Of a stretch of DNA of 64,000 nucleotides, positions 20,801 through 33,009 are shown one piece after another; the first letter of the stretch is position 1, and each line of letters starts with the position of its first letter. The translations under genes and the position numbers were made by a program. Location: NCBI RefSeq assembly GCF_019097595.1, contig NC_080718.1:23298157-23362156 (forward strand), in the 5' to 3' direction. Under the pieces are notes generated by a model. That model had not been told where the DNA came from. It saw only the letters and a list, made by a program, of their open reading frames with translations, and did no database searches. Source of the DNA: Hemibagrus wyckioides. Its lineage: Eukaryota > Chordata > Actinopteri > Siluriformes > Bagridae.

Positions 20801-23690
20801 GGGTCTGATAAACTAAGCACGGGTGATCGCGATAACCACGAAATCCAGGTTCAAGCCCCACTGCAGACAATGTCTCCTGAATGTTACAAGGGTGGCTGGA
20901 GAACCACTCACTGGACAACAGATCAGGTGATTTTTCTTCAAAACAAGGTATATATATCTCATTATACTGTATTTTTACAGGTGTGTTAACTAGAAAAACA
21001 TAGCTTGAAATAAGCATACCACCAACAAGTGTCCCTCCTATCGAGAGCCGCCTTTTCACTTGGCTACTCATTTGAATAAAGTTAAGCTCAGATCAAACAC
21101 AACTCCTGTTGCTATACATCAGCTGCTCTCATTAACAATGAATGACTTTCAGCCACTTAGCTGCATGAACATTTGCTAGGAGGGTATAAGGTCAAAACAG
21201 GGATGCAAAATAAATGCAATCCCCAAATGCTGTGTCAGATTTGAACCTAAAATTGTACAATTTTTCATCCTGAGGAAGGCAAAGTAATGCATGCTGTTTC
21301 CAGTGATTCATGTAAGCTATAAGCTATACAAATATTCGCCTGTCTTCAATTTCTGTTGCGGTATAAAGTGTTAGATTAAATGGATCAATTCGAAACGGCA
21401 TCAGATATGACTGTGTGGCATTCATAACTTTAGATTTTATGTCTTTGAAATATTCTACAGTGGCTTGAATTACCAAGTGGTGAAAAGGCATAAAATCTGC
21501 CTTGATGCATTAGGTAATGTTCCCTCAAAGCTTTTCCTGCCTGACATTATTCCTATAAATCTTAACATTCCATAAAAATGCGACTAAACCACAAAGCCTG
21601 AGTCAGGCCTTTTTTTTTTGTAACTGTACACAGAGTTTATAATTGTATAATTACAAGCAGACGTCTTACAAGCTTTCCTACCTAATGAGCAGCTTTGAGT
21701 TGCAGTATGTTAATATGGACTAGACTCACACTCAGATCAGCCAGTGTATTAGGGCCTGCCAAGGGTCATTCCCTTTCCTTTTAGAGAGTAATGAACGGAG
21801 AGTGTGTGCCAGTACACTGGGGCCTCTGAGGAATTTGGACTTGCCTAAACTCTTTAATCATTGTAAATGACCATTAAGAGAAGATCAATAGTAAACACAG
21901 CTTGACTTTCATAAACGCTAAGCCGAATGCAGTGTGAAGCCGACGCACAATGACGCCTTCACCTGCTTCATTTGTCTCTATTCAGCACTCTCATAAGCTA
22001 CGCTAAAAAGTCTTGCACTGGTGTCAACAATACTAGTGCAAAAGCAGTACCGCTGTTCTCTAGTTACCTCAATTTCCCTAATTTCCCTCATTTCTCATTT
22101 TTCTCTCATTTGTCCTGTACAGCTGTTTTCCACTCATCACACGGCTGCCCGAAGCTCGATTGGTCTCTATCTGGGAAAAACACACCAGCACTCCATCATC
22201 TGATCAATGAGGCCCTCGCCAGCTCCTTCCTCGTCACCCTGTTTCCCCTCAGAGCTCAAATCTCAGACCTGCTCAGCTGCAGCAACCTTCATCTGGTTGA
22301 AAAAACAATGAAATAAATAACAAGCGCTCAATATCAAACTCTGTGTGGAGGAGAAAACCTGACATGTTTGATGGAAAATGATGTAGTGCTTCAATCATGA
22401 GCTTTGTTTGGCAGTGTTTCAATGGTCCAGTAATAAAGTCATTACCCATGAAGGAGTGTGGGGAGTAGCGCTAAGAGATGCTCTATCAGATATCAAACTA
22501 CCTCTGAAGTGTCAGATGCATGTGCCAAGAGCTGGTTATGGCTCTTTGAAAACTCTCCAGAAACACAGTCTGCCTATGTCAAAATGAACCAAAGGAACTT
22601 TTGACATCTGACAGTTTCAGCACAAAGAAGATTTTTAGTTGGGTAAATAACACATTCAACATTTTAAAGATGATGAAAGGTGCTTTAGACAATCCTTGGG
22701 TATAATGAGCATTTATAATAGCCGTCATATCTATACCCGAGGAACACTCAGACAGAAAAGGTGCCAGTCCTTATTACCTGCTACATTCTCAACCTGAACT
22801 CTTGTTAAACTCTTGTTAAGCCATACCCTTGGAAGTCTGAGCTTTTTATTTCCTTACAAAAAAATCCGCTCAGTAAATTCAAAGGATACATCAATATGCA
22901 TACTTTTGTCAGCTAATGCAAGTATTTTCTGGAGCCATTAAGATTAATACTATGTGATGTGTGCATATCACCATCTCCAAAGTTGCCAGAATTTCTTGAG
23001 ATATTTTTTTTTTTTTTTTTTGCAATACAATGTAACATAAAAAAAGCAAATGGCAAAATAAATAGATTTAAAGAAAGACCAATACAATTATGCGTAAATG
23101 GGAAGATGGCAAGTAGTGAAATAACCATCGAATAGCAAATTGCCTAGCAAAGATATTGCTGCGTGAATACCATGAGTTCTAATCATCGTGTCAATCGCTG
23201 TAAATTTGCTTTCTTATAACAATATCACTTCCAGACTTGTTATTCGGCAGCTTATAAAATAGCACTTGATCCTGCAAACCCTATTTATTTTCATAGAAAA
23301 TGAGAATAGGAGAAGCAGATTATTTTTTCCTCTTTCCAAATGCAAGACGATGAAACAAAAGCAAAATAAACTAAAATAAAATAAATACATGTAAAGAATA
23401 CTGATGTGATTCTGTATAAATTCAAATAAGCACCTAATAGCAGTCTAGTATATTGCAAATATATAAATTTAGGGATATTTCCTGCTGTAATGACCACATT
23501 AGTCACTGAAATATGGGGTTAATTTAACAAGAAGGCTTTTACCCTCATTGTTTAGAAGCTTAAAATAAAATTGGACCTCATGCTGTAATGCCCATTTTTT
23601 CTGCATTTAGTTGAATGTTTTGTAGTAAAAGGCAGCAGAAAGCATGGAATTTGGGCAGAAGGGAGAACTGCTGTGTGGACTTTTACTGGG
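20801..23690. other. Long intron stretch, mostly single-copy
   Basis: No transposon ends or coding signals recognised. A short tRNA-like word (CAGGTTCAAGCCCC) lies at about 20848. Block 21700-22300 has mixed composition. T run at 23005-23020. Confidence 0.4.
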
Positions 23691-23707
23691 AAGACTATAT
23701 ATTTTAT

Positions 23708-23738
23708 TTTCACGACCTCATGACATGAGGTCGTGAAA
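23708..23738. repeat. 31-bp perfect palindrome with one-base centre
   Basis: TTTCACGACCTCATG, A, CATGAGGTCGTGAAA: 15-bp arms with no mismatch and a single-base centre. Not AT-only, so it cannot be explained as a simple repeat. Confidence 0.95.
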
Positions 23739-23803
23739 TGTAAATGTACAGTATATCATGTACTACTATTTTGTGTTTTGGATAATTGCACCTTATTGTA
23801 AAA

Positions 23804-24045
23804 TAAATAAATAAAGAAAGAAAGAAATACATTTTTATAATAATAATAATGATTTTTTTTTTTCTCAGATGCTTTTGTACTTTTTTTTTATTTTTTTAAA
23901 TACAGAAAACCATTTTTTAGTGTTTAAATAATAATAATAATAATAATAATAACACTAAAAATGGTTTTCTGTATTTAAAAACAACAATAACAATAATTAT
24001 TATTATTATTATTATCATCATCATCATTATTATTATTATTAAACC
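23804..24045. repeat. Cluster of simple repeats around a hairpin
   Basis: AAAT and AAAG runs, AAT arrays at 23927-23951 and 23996-24015, an ATC run and another ATT run to about 24040. The hairpin at 23893-23980 lies inside the cluster. Confidence 0.85.
23893..23980. mobile_element. Foldback element or very short MITE, about 30-bp arms
   Basis: The left arm has AAATACAGAAAACC and ATTTTTTAGTGTT; the right arm is its complement with one T fewer, read AACACTAAAAATGG and TTTTCTGTATTT. The loop is an AAT array. A partial copy of the left arm with the same upstream words (CTCAGATGC and TGTACTTTTTTTTT) is at 27792-27880. Confidence 0.65.
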
Positions 24046-24693
24046 TCTATCCAATATACAGATCTTTTTTTTTTAATTAAGGATAAAAAAATAAAGAAAG
24101 AAAACCGCACCATGGATACAAATCCCCTTCCCTGACACAGTTCCTTAACCACCATGCCCCTGGTGGAACAGCTTGCATGTCATTGCAGCTTCCTCCCTTT
24201 ATATTAATTAAGGCTGGATGTGGATACATATTACCCGTCCTTTCTCTGTGGATCATTAAATGCTCGTCTAAGCCAACCAAGGAGGAGGTAGGGGGAAAAA
24301 AAAATCAGCGGCTGAATTAAACTGGCTATAACACAAAGGAGCGCATTGATTTCTGTCAGGCTCAAGAGTCAAGCTGGACCTCTCTAGTATTCTGCCCATG
24401 TGCGGTAGATTTCTCTGAGTCCACTGACACACTCATGCACACCTCATTACAGCCTCCCTGTCCCAGAACAGCACCGAGCCTCGGGGTTCTGCACGGCCGC
24501 AGCCGCTAGAGGATCAGCATCATTATTGATTAGTTTATCTTAAAGTAGACATTGCTCCACATGGTGCTAAGTAATCCGGGGCAGCAACAGAAGACACAGT
24601 TAAACAGATTTGTAGAGTTGTTTATTACGGATATATGGTGCCGTAGAAACGGAAAGGTGGAAGGGCAAATATATAGTAGAAATGTGATTCTTA
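24046..24693. other. Intron, no gene seen
   Basis: Single-copy-looking, with a GC-richer piece at 24420-24510. The minus-strand open frame at 24077-24280 has no splice context. Confidence 0.4.
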
Positions 24694-25122
24694 GAGGGCT
24701 TTCACACTGGAGCTTTAGTTTGAAACAAAGCATGAAAAACGGGTAATGTGAAAGCTGTCATGTGGACAGGAAGCGCACCTTTGAACCAAACCTGGATGTG
24801 GTGTGAGTTCGGTTGCACTGGAACTGTGCCTTGATTCCCATGAGCGTGAATGCAGCTTGTACTCGGGTCTACACTTGTTCAGGAAGTAAAGTACCCTGTG
24901 CATCTCTTTTAGTCGATGACAATATCATTAGTTTCCCCAACACGTGTACCATGAATGGCAGGGGAACACTGTGGGACACAGAAGAGCTGAGAAGCCTTAC
25001 TGTACATAATAGCACCAAAATAATACCAATAAATATGATACGGCTGTGTTTATTATGATGTAAGAAGGTCTGATAGAATCAAGTGAATCTGAAACCAGAC
25101 CAGACCAGACCAGTGTGAAACC
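24694..25122 (+). mobile_element. Family C non-autonomous DNA transposon, copy 2 (reference copy)
   Basis: The left end GGGCTTTCACACTGG (24696-24710) and right end CCAGTGTGAAACC (25110-25122) are inverted repeats of about 11-13 bp. The interior matches copies 1 and 3 (TGAAACAAAGCATGAAAAA, CTGTGGGACACAGAAG, GATAGAATCAAGTGAATCTG). Near the right end CAGAC is repeated in tandem. No open frame for a transposase. No target duplication is evident. Confidence 0.75.
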
Positions 25123-27049
25123 AACTATGTCTAAACGAGGGACACATGGGTTTCTTGATTTATTGATGAGTGTGAAATAGATCACGGTCACCAAGTGCTA
25201 CTGTTACTGGCAGTTGGCGGGAAAATGAGCAGAAAATACTCCACTACTTCCTGGTGGAGTGGAATGTAAGGCAGTAGATCTGCTTTTGCATTTTCTCGAT
25301 TAGAAAAAGTTTAACTCGTTAAAGCATGTATAATTGCCAGTAGTCTGTATTCAGAATCATTGACCATGATAACTCCATATCCAGAGCTGATGATTATTCG
25401 TTCCTGGTTTAAAAAAAAAAAAAAAAAAAGACTTAAATCAGATCGATATCATGCACTTCATATAAAGAATATTTGTGGCTAATCCTCTTTAGACCAAAAA
25501 TGAAGTACATTTTTACCCATTATTAAATAATTAACGGATGTATTACACATTATTAAAGGCAAAACATAGCTACTAAAAATCCTCCGAAACTACTAATTCT
25601 GACTCATCACTATTCAGAGCCTCACTTAATAAATATTCCTTATGATAAAAGAAAAATAAATGCTGTCATTTGTTTCATGATTGTATTTTTTCACTATCTG
25701 TAATGCTAGGAGTTCTGAGTGATGTTGTTTACTTGCTTTCTAGTATGTACTACAGTTTAATGCCAGTCCCTGAAGGTTATAGCTGTAAATTCAGAATTTG
25801 TTTGAAATCAAACCAGATAAAGGTAATTGGCACATCATTCCAGGATTGTTTACATGAAATGTGGCTGCAGCCTTTATTTTTTATTTTTTTTTTTACAAGC
25901 CTGATTTTTGAGCCAGAATATTCCACAAGGATGCCGTCTGTCTGAGTTTGTCTTTTTTCTTTCTAGACTGTCACAAATGCCACTGTTCAGTTTTATGGAA
26001 AGGTCATGGCCATTCCCATCCTTGACCCTTTAATAAGTACTCTCCGCTCTTTTATAACCTCTCTGAATAGATCGCAAATTGAACTCCGGTATTGCCATTT
26101 TGGTTTTTATGTTCAAGGAAGCGTCAAAACAAAAAACAAACAACGGTGGTGTTTTGTTTGTGAACAAATCTTTTTTTTTTTTCTTTTTTCAACAAAACGG
26201 ATCGTTCTTGTTCACACTGAAGCCAACTGAAGCCCAAACTACTGTTTGTAGCTGCTGTTGAAGAAACTTAATCAACAATATCTGACCAAGCATTCAACAG
26301 TAGTATAGTAAGTAGTTATGAATCATTATGAACTAATCTTATCAAGGTTTCCAATAGAATTTTAAGTGGCTTGAACTCACTTGCATTTGTATTCTTTGTC
26401 AGCTTTTCTTCCACAAATCATCCACCGTATTCCACAATACACAGTATTATAAAATCTAATTTAATATTATTACATAAAGCGAATGTTCGCCTTATGAGAG
26501 CATCTCAAGTAAAGCATTATGATCATTCATAGTGATACAAAACATAGTGGCTTTTTAATTAAAGTTAGTCAAGGTGATCTAAAAGATTATCTCCCGTAGA
26601 ATCAGTGATTCGTGGAATATCATTTATGAAAAATAATAATAATAATTATAATCATCTTCTCAGAACTTCATTCAACGACAGCGTTTCTTTATCTGGTGTA
26701 CATGGGTACTTCAGAGGTACTACTTCTTTTATTTTTTATTTTTTCCACACATGAATCATATTGCAGTGAGCAAAAAAAAACGTATCCACTATCATAACGA
26801 CTGCTGTCATAAAAAACTTTTTTTTTTTCCCCTACTGACATGATTTTCTAACAGAAGTGATTGTGAAAAGTGTCTGAATTGCCACTTGACTCAGGTGTTA
26901 TGCCAACTTGACATCAAAATAGAAGGAAAAAGTCGTTTTTTGTGGCTTCATCATAGTCTCTTTCTTAAAAGAGCACATTTCTGTTTTGTAGAGTACTGTT
27001 TGACTTTACAGCACACAGCTGTCTAAGAGTAATCATTTGTAAACTCACT
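25123..27049. other. Intron, no gene seen
   Basis: AT-rich with A run at 25411-25429 and T runs at 25880 and 26169-26181. An acceptor-like tract at 25950-25967 is followed by an 85-codon open frame without a donor; rejected as an exon. No transposon ends. Confidence 0.4.
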
Positions 27050-27235
27050 CTTGCCATCACCCAGAAAAGGACGAGTTCCATTTTGTGTCAAGTTTCTTCC
27101 TCGGGTCATCTCAGGAAGTGTTTCCTCGCCTCATCACCCGGCTGGTTCATTACGGATTTACATCTACATCCGAATTTCTGTAAATCTGCTCTGTGTCTGT
27201 TACAAATAACATTAAAATAAACTGAATTAAGTTCA
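27050..27235 (+). repeat. Family A repeat, copy 4
   Basis: CACCCAGAAAAGGACGAGTT, AAGTTTCTTCCTCGGGTCAT, CTCGCCTCATCACCCGGCTG and the tail ATTAAAATAAACTGAATTAA follow the family A order in the sense direction, strongly diverged. Confidence 0.6.
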
Positions 27236-27547
27236 TCAAGAATATTATCACTTATTGATGAACTTGATCTTTAGCTTTTTGGTCTCTCTTCCAAGTCTCT
27301 ACTTCTACTATCTTCTATCTTCTTTCTCAATCTTCATATCTAAGGATTTATACAGCAGGATTGCAATGACAAAGCAAAGCATTGACATCTCATATCCCAT
27401 AGCATTTATTACGGTCATAATGAAAACTATGAATTATTAAGAAGTGATATGATGATATACTATAGATATTACTTGCGCAAGTGTAACTGACTATGCAGTG
27501 TACAGTTATACATAAGAAATTATTTATAATCACAACATTTAGGTTCA

Positions 27548-27770
27548 CACAGATGAGGATGGGTTCCCTTTTGAGTTAAAGTTTTCTCCCCATGAAGTTG
27601 CAGGGGGATTTTCCTTGCCACCTTTGCCTCATTAGGGGTGAATATGAATGAATAACAATTTTGTTTAGAAGTTTAGAATTATTATTCCATTTTGTTCTAT
27701 TTTTTTTTAAAGCTGCTATGTGACAGTGGACAGGTTGAATATTGTACAATTTGAATTGAATATTGTGATA
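27548..27770 (+). repeat. Family A repeat, copy 5
   Basis: AGATGAGGATGGGTTCCCTT, TTTCCTTGCCACCTTTGCCT, CATTAGGGGTGAAT, AAAGCTGCTATGTGACAGTG and the tail AATTTGAATTGAATATTG. Two family A copies in the same orientation within 500 bp. Confidence 0.7.
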
Positions 27771-29258
27771 GTTTTTCATTTTTTTCTTACCTCAGATGCT
27801 TTTTGGAGATTTTGTGGAAATTGTGTAAACTTATACAATTTTGTACTTTTTTTTTCATGTACAGAAAACCATTTTTTGTTTGTATTATTTATTTATTTAT
27901 TTATTTAATGTTAATTCATATTATTATATTTTTTTGGTAGATATTAAAGTATCAAAACAATTGTGGGAGCAAATCTATACTATATATATCTCACAGGAAA
28001 CATTAAAACTCTTTTTTTTTTTTCCAACATATTTTTTGAGTTCATAATTATGAAACTATTTTGTCATTTTCAAGCCCAGTAGTTACAGAGACTAAGAACA
28101 GACATATAATTTTCTTCTCATGCCTCATTTCATTACGCCACTGATTGTTATGTTTTTTTCCCCTGACATGATGATTTTGCAAAAGCAACAAGTTACCGAT
28201 CTTGCAGCTGCGTGCTATTTCTGTGCATCAAACTCATCCTGTAACTCATCTAGCTGTGCTGAAGTCATTGTGTTAACAGAATTTGTGAAAATGCAGTCAG
28301 AATCATTTTCATGATGGAAATGTAGGATTACTGCATCCATTTCCATTGGCTTTTCATTTCTAGGGCGAATTCGCTAGTAATGGAGAAAGAAATCATCAGT
28401 TACTTCAAGAAAAAAACAAGCATTAAATCCCTTCGGTGACTGACCTTTAACATATTGTTTTATAGATAGTACCTCCCGTGACTTGCTCTATTTGTTCATC
28501 AATTAAGCGACTTTTATTTTTTTCATCCACTGGGAGGTCAGACCGTGCTCACAACTGTCAAAGATTGGCAGAAGTTTGAATAAGACATATTTGTTTTCTA
28601 TTATCAGTAAAAGTCTATCGACTTTTTCAAGTTATTGACTAGGAACGGAGTGAATTACTCTCAACTCTAAGTATTCCTTAAGAGCCTTGTGTATATACAG
28701 GAGTCTCAGAATTGACTTTAGGAGTTCAATAGCAAAGTAAAGCTCAACTAGAACTCTAATTTCCCCAGAGGGTACAATCTTAAAACACTGTGTTCACAGT
28801 TGTAGTGTATACACCGTTTCATCATTGTCACTTGTCAGACGTGTCCGATGGCCAATACAATACAATACAATACAATACAAAAAAAAAAAAACCTCGTACA
28901 GCCTCCGATTTTGGAGTTAGTTCACACAAATTGTCCTCAGAGCTGCTATGGATATTTTTTAAATGATTACTGATAACAGCCACTTTGAGCAAAGGTCATA
29001 CTGTATATTTACCATTAAATTCTTGGTTGTCTTTTGTCATCTTTTTCCAAATTGATATTTAAAAGAAGAATAGTGTTGTCGCCAACTCTGTGTATTGTTT
29101 TTGCTGCTGTTTTTTTTATTTTTTTTTTATCTTTCTTTCTTATTTCTTCTCAATCCCTTTTCATCTTTCTTCCATTTCTATGTTTCTATTTTTCTCATTT
29201 CTATGTTTCTATTCTATTTATTTATTTTTAAATATTTTTCTTTTCTTTGTTTTTTTTT
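27771..29258. other. AT-rich intron; foldback sibling at 27792-27880
   Basis: 27792-27880 repeats words of the hairpin at 23893 (CTCAGATGC, TGTACTTTTTTTTT, ACAGAAAACCATTTTTT). The AATAC array at 28857-28880 and T-rich sequence at 29100-29258 make long spurious open frames. Nothing coding. Confidence 0.5.
28857..28880. repeat. (AATAC)n microsatellite
   Basis: Five consecutive AATAC units followed by a run of A. Confidence 0.9.
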
Positions 29259-29299
29259 CAAATCTGATTGGTCAGATTTGTCTCCTGGTTGCCAGGAGA
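29259..29299. repeat. Two adjacent perfect stem-loops
   Basis: CAAATCTGA, TTGG, TCAGATTTG is followed with no gap by TCTCCTGG, TTG, CCAGGAGA. Two hairpins with 9- and 8-bp arms sit back to back, 30 bp left of the element at 29330. Confidence 0.85.
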
Positions 29300-29329
29300 T
29301 GTCAAATGAGAGGGAGATTGAGACCCAAA

Positions 29330-29824
29330 CAGGGTTGCCAAGTTTTTGTTCTTTACACCACATTGGGTTTTTGGAACCGGGATCTGTGATGAAAAAGCAA
29401 ATCTATGAGTGTTGTTTAAAAAATAGCAAGATCTTACTTTATAGCAAACGATAATAGATTAATAGTTAAACCTGATCAGTTTCAGCAATCATAATCTATG
29501 GGAAAGGGAAAATAGAAATTTAAACAGTGTATTGTTGTAAATAAGAATTCTTAAAACCAGGATTCAGGACAGTAGGTGCGTAGGTGAATTAACTCTGCTG
29601 TCATGTCGAGGTCGACCGTTCAGGGACATCAGTAGGAAAAGAGGTCAATGTATTTTCAAGTAAGGGGAGTAAAACTATTGTGTGTGTGGTTTTTTTTTCT
29701 ATTAAACCTAAAATATATTGTATCTGTTATGACATATACCTCCAATATCGCCTGATCTAGTTTCAGGTGCCATCTATTACATTTACTTTGGCTTAGGACA
29801 TTTTGCTGAGAACTGGCAACCCTG
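29330..29824. mobile_element. 495-bp non-autonomous DNA transposon, CAGGGTTGCCA ends
   Basis: CAGGGTTGCCA at 29330-29340 and its exact complement TGGCAACCCTG at 29814-29824 bound the element; similarity continues weakly inward (AAGTT and AACT). The CAG...CTG ends are the hAT pattern. Eight-base flanks do not match, so the target duplication is lost or the class is different. No transposase frame inside. Confidence 0.6.
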
Positions 29825-31728
29825 GGCAGTGAATTTATAGCATATTATATTTTCCAAGTAGTGAATGGTGGATCTTTATGATTTCAGACATTCTGTCTAA
29901 TAACGTTTTATAAGCAAATCCCAAGCATTCATTTCATGCAAATGCTTTAAATGTTTCCAGATTTTACACAGAAACTATTATGAATTATTCATAATCATCT
30001 ACAGTGAAAGTACAGAAAGTCAAGTTAGTTATGTAGCTAAAGACTGTGAAACTGACCCCTGAGCAATGCAGGAAGTTTAAGAGTTTAATGAAAACAAATA
30101 TTTGAACCACTCCAAAGCCAGAGCTATAGAAATTGGGTCACAATCTGTTGCTGGTACCCAGTGTGCCGTAAGTCTCACCCTGGCACCCGAACTCAGTCTC
30201 AATTAATATCCCATAATGGTAATGAGATATGAAAAGAAGCACATTGAAATCAATCAACATCACCATATCAGAACCAATCTGAATAATTGGATGGCACCTG
30301 ACAGCAGTTCCAGCACATCTTCTGTTAGTGTGTTAACCAGTCTAAATGGGTGTGCATGCCTTATCGGCACAAGCAGGTGTTCATCTCCAGAATGCCTCTG
30401 TTGAGAAAGTCACAGGCGTGCTGTAGATCAGAATGGGTAATGAACCAATCTATTTTTTATATCATTGCTGATGAGTGGAAAAGTGGCAGAAATTTTGTGA
30501 AAGCAAACTACGGCCCTCGTTTAATTTCGCAGAACATCTGTCTGGCTGTTCCACTTCAGCAGACTATCTAACAGGAGCTGGAGAAAGTCCCACTAGAGCA
30601 GAGCACATCAAGCAGTCTGTCAGTTCTTTTACTTACTCAACAGGTCTCATAGCTTAATGACAAACTATTAGCTTTAATCAGGACCTATAATGATGCTTGC
30701 ATCAATAGCAGCATCAACACTTGGGAAGAGAGCGAAGATTGTTTAAGAGTGCAAAAGTAGATAAGACTGAAGAAAAAACTGACTAGAAAAATGCTATGTC
30801 TGAAAAACCAGCCAGCCACTATGTACTTCTGCTTTGGGCAAAGAATCATGTAATTCTGTCAGAAAAGTGCGATGAAGCAAAAAAAAAAAAAAAAAAAAAA
30901 AAGTAAGATGAAGAAAATGGAAATGAAATGGGGGAAAAAATGAAAACCTGTTGCTGTTTACCTTCTGGATACATAAGAATCAGTAGAAAGTGTAAAACAT
31001 AGCATGCAAATTGTTGGCTTTATGTAGAGAATCAGGTTGTTAATGCTCTGACACGTTACATTACCCTGAGCCGCTTCTGTTACCACACCCAAGTCAATTA
31101 CTTTCCTATAACAAGCACAGTGTTTTATCCCGAGTGATATATATTATTCCACTGAATGTTGCCAAGGATTTAATACGGTATTAAAGAATGACATCATACA
31201 TTTTATTTGTTTAGAGTTATGTTTAACGTTGTGGAACATCTGTGAAAAAAATTATCACTTACATTAGCTTTAAATAGGTATTCCCTCAGCTACCTTTGTC
31301 TCTCTTTTACTCTTTTAGTTAATAAGAGAATAAAACAAAATTCTCAAAAGCCGTGAAGCCATACAACTTTAACTTTAATACACTGGAGAATCCTTCCAAA
31401 AACGATCAATAAAACAATTCAACAATAAAAATAAACAAATAAATAAATAAAAAATGTCCTTACAGAAAATGTTACTATATCACCCGTTACACACATTTTG
31501 GAAAATCTGTTTGTGTGTTTCTAAATAAATGATAATGTATACGATCAAGCTCATTAATAGTTAAACAATACCTTCTGACCAATCAGAATTCAACAGAACT
31601 GCGGAATAAGGTTACATTTAAGGGCTGATATTTTCTCTTAAATGTATCGGAGTGTTGTATAGATAGTTATATATTTGCATTTAAAAGCATATATAACCAT
31701 CCAAAATTATTTTATCTTTTTCTTCTTC
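29825..31728. other. Intron, no gene seen
   Basis: A run of 24 A at 30879-30902 is the only strong feature; no SINE or LINE body precedes it that I can recognise. Octamer ATGCAAAT at 29936-29943. Confidence 0.4.
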
Positions 31729-31831
<103 letters not shown>

Positions 31832-31924
31832 TGTGGTAGTCTTAATAAATTATTTTATTTATTTATGTATCTATTTATCTGCTTATGTATCCTTTATCAT
31901 AGTTTTTTGAACTTCAACCTTCAA

Positions 31925-32001
<77 letters not shown>
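31925..32001. repeat. Pure (ATCT)19 microsatellite
   Basis: About 77 uninterrupted bases of ATCT, the same motif family as 731-811. Confidence 0.97.
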
Positions 32002-32971
32002 CTTATTTATTTCCTTATTTATTTGTCCAATGGCTGGCCACTCTACCACTTCCACAGAAATAAATCAGTCCTAACGTATTTTTCACATGTACACAGGTTT
32101 AAGCATTATAGCATTAGCATTATAAGCATGATTTTTTTTTTCCCCCCATGCTGTGTCTACATTCCAGAATGCAATGCACCCAAACACATCGTTTGACTTT
32201 TCTGGGCATGAAATTGCACTTACATCATCTGACTCTGGATTTGTGTACCTGGGCATTCACAGTGAAATCACACTCCAATTTTACCTCTTGCTCATTTGAT
32301 GGATGGATGATGACAATAATGCAGATGATGATGATGATGATGATGATGATGCACATCAGCTCCACTAAACGCTGTGAGAGACACCTACAAATGAGAGAAA
32401 TCATTACTGAGAATTTTTAATAAGCCAGGTCATCATTTTTAACCTCCAGCAGTGTCTCACAGCACAGTCGGCGTCAGCAGTGGGCAGGAATGTGGGGATG
32501 ATGAAAGTAGACTCATGTTTCACTGCCTCATTGACAGGAAGAGGCAGGCAGTAAAGCGCATGAAGTTATGAGTTACGGTTATACAGTAGGAGGGAGTTTA
32601 ACCTTTTGTGACTAACACCCCATAAACACTAGAATGCTGTAGATGCTTCTGCTTGTACTTCAAGGCGAAACCTAGTTCATTTACAGGGATACACTATAAA
32701 AATGAATTGAGGAAGGAAACAGCAACAGGATATTTTATAGATTTTATGATGGAGTGCACTTGGCAGTCATAAAGTAATTTCTTATTTAAATGCAAATTAG
32801 TAACGTTGGAAACTCATGTTTAAATACTGACCTGAACATTGTAGAATATTAATGAGTTTACAGATGTTTACAGTAAATCTGACTTCAGCAGGCATGTACT
32901 GTGCAGGTGTTTGTATGTGTATGTGTTTAAATCATCTGAGTTATATAATCACTATGATTTCAGGGGTTTTG
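32002..32971. other. Intron with short GAT run
   Basis: GAT/ATG run at 32323-32351. Otherwise single-copy-looking; nothing coding. Confidence 0.4.
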
Positions 32972-33009
32972 TTGCTGCTGCTGTTGTTGTTGTGGATGAT
33001 GATGATGGC
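32972..33009. repeat. Short GTT/GAT trinucleotide tracts
   Basis: TGCTGCTGCTGTTGTTGTTG passes into GATGATGATG. Interrupted and short. Confidence 0.7.

Noticed and set aside
20841..20870. tRNA-like B-box words (CAGGTTCAAGCCCC)
   Set aside because: No matching A box at the right spacing and no cloverleaf; at most a SINE scrap.
25968..26230. Strong acceptor-like tract (TTTTTTCTTTCTAG) followed by 85 open codons on the plus strand
   Set aside because: No donor, a long run of Phe from poly-T, and no family resemblance.
29034..29454. Overlapping hydrophobic open frames up to 119 residues
   Set aside because: Produced by T-rich low-complexity DNA; no splice sites, and they run into the 495-bp transposon.
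30879..30902. Run of 24 A as a possible retroposon poly(A) tail
   Set aside because: No SINE, LINE or processed-gene body could be recognised upstream and no target duplication was found.
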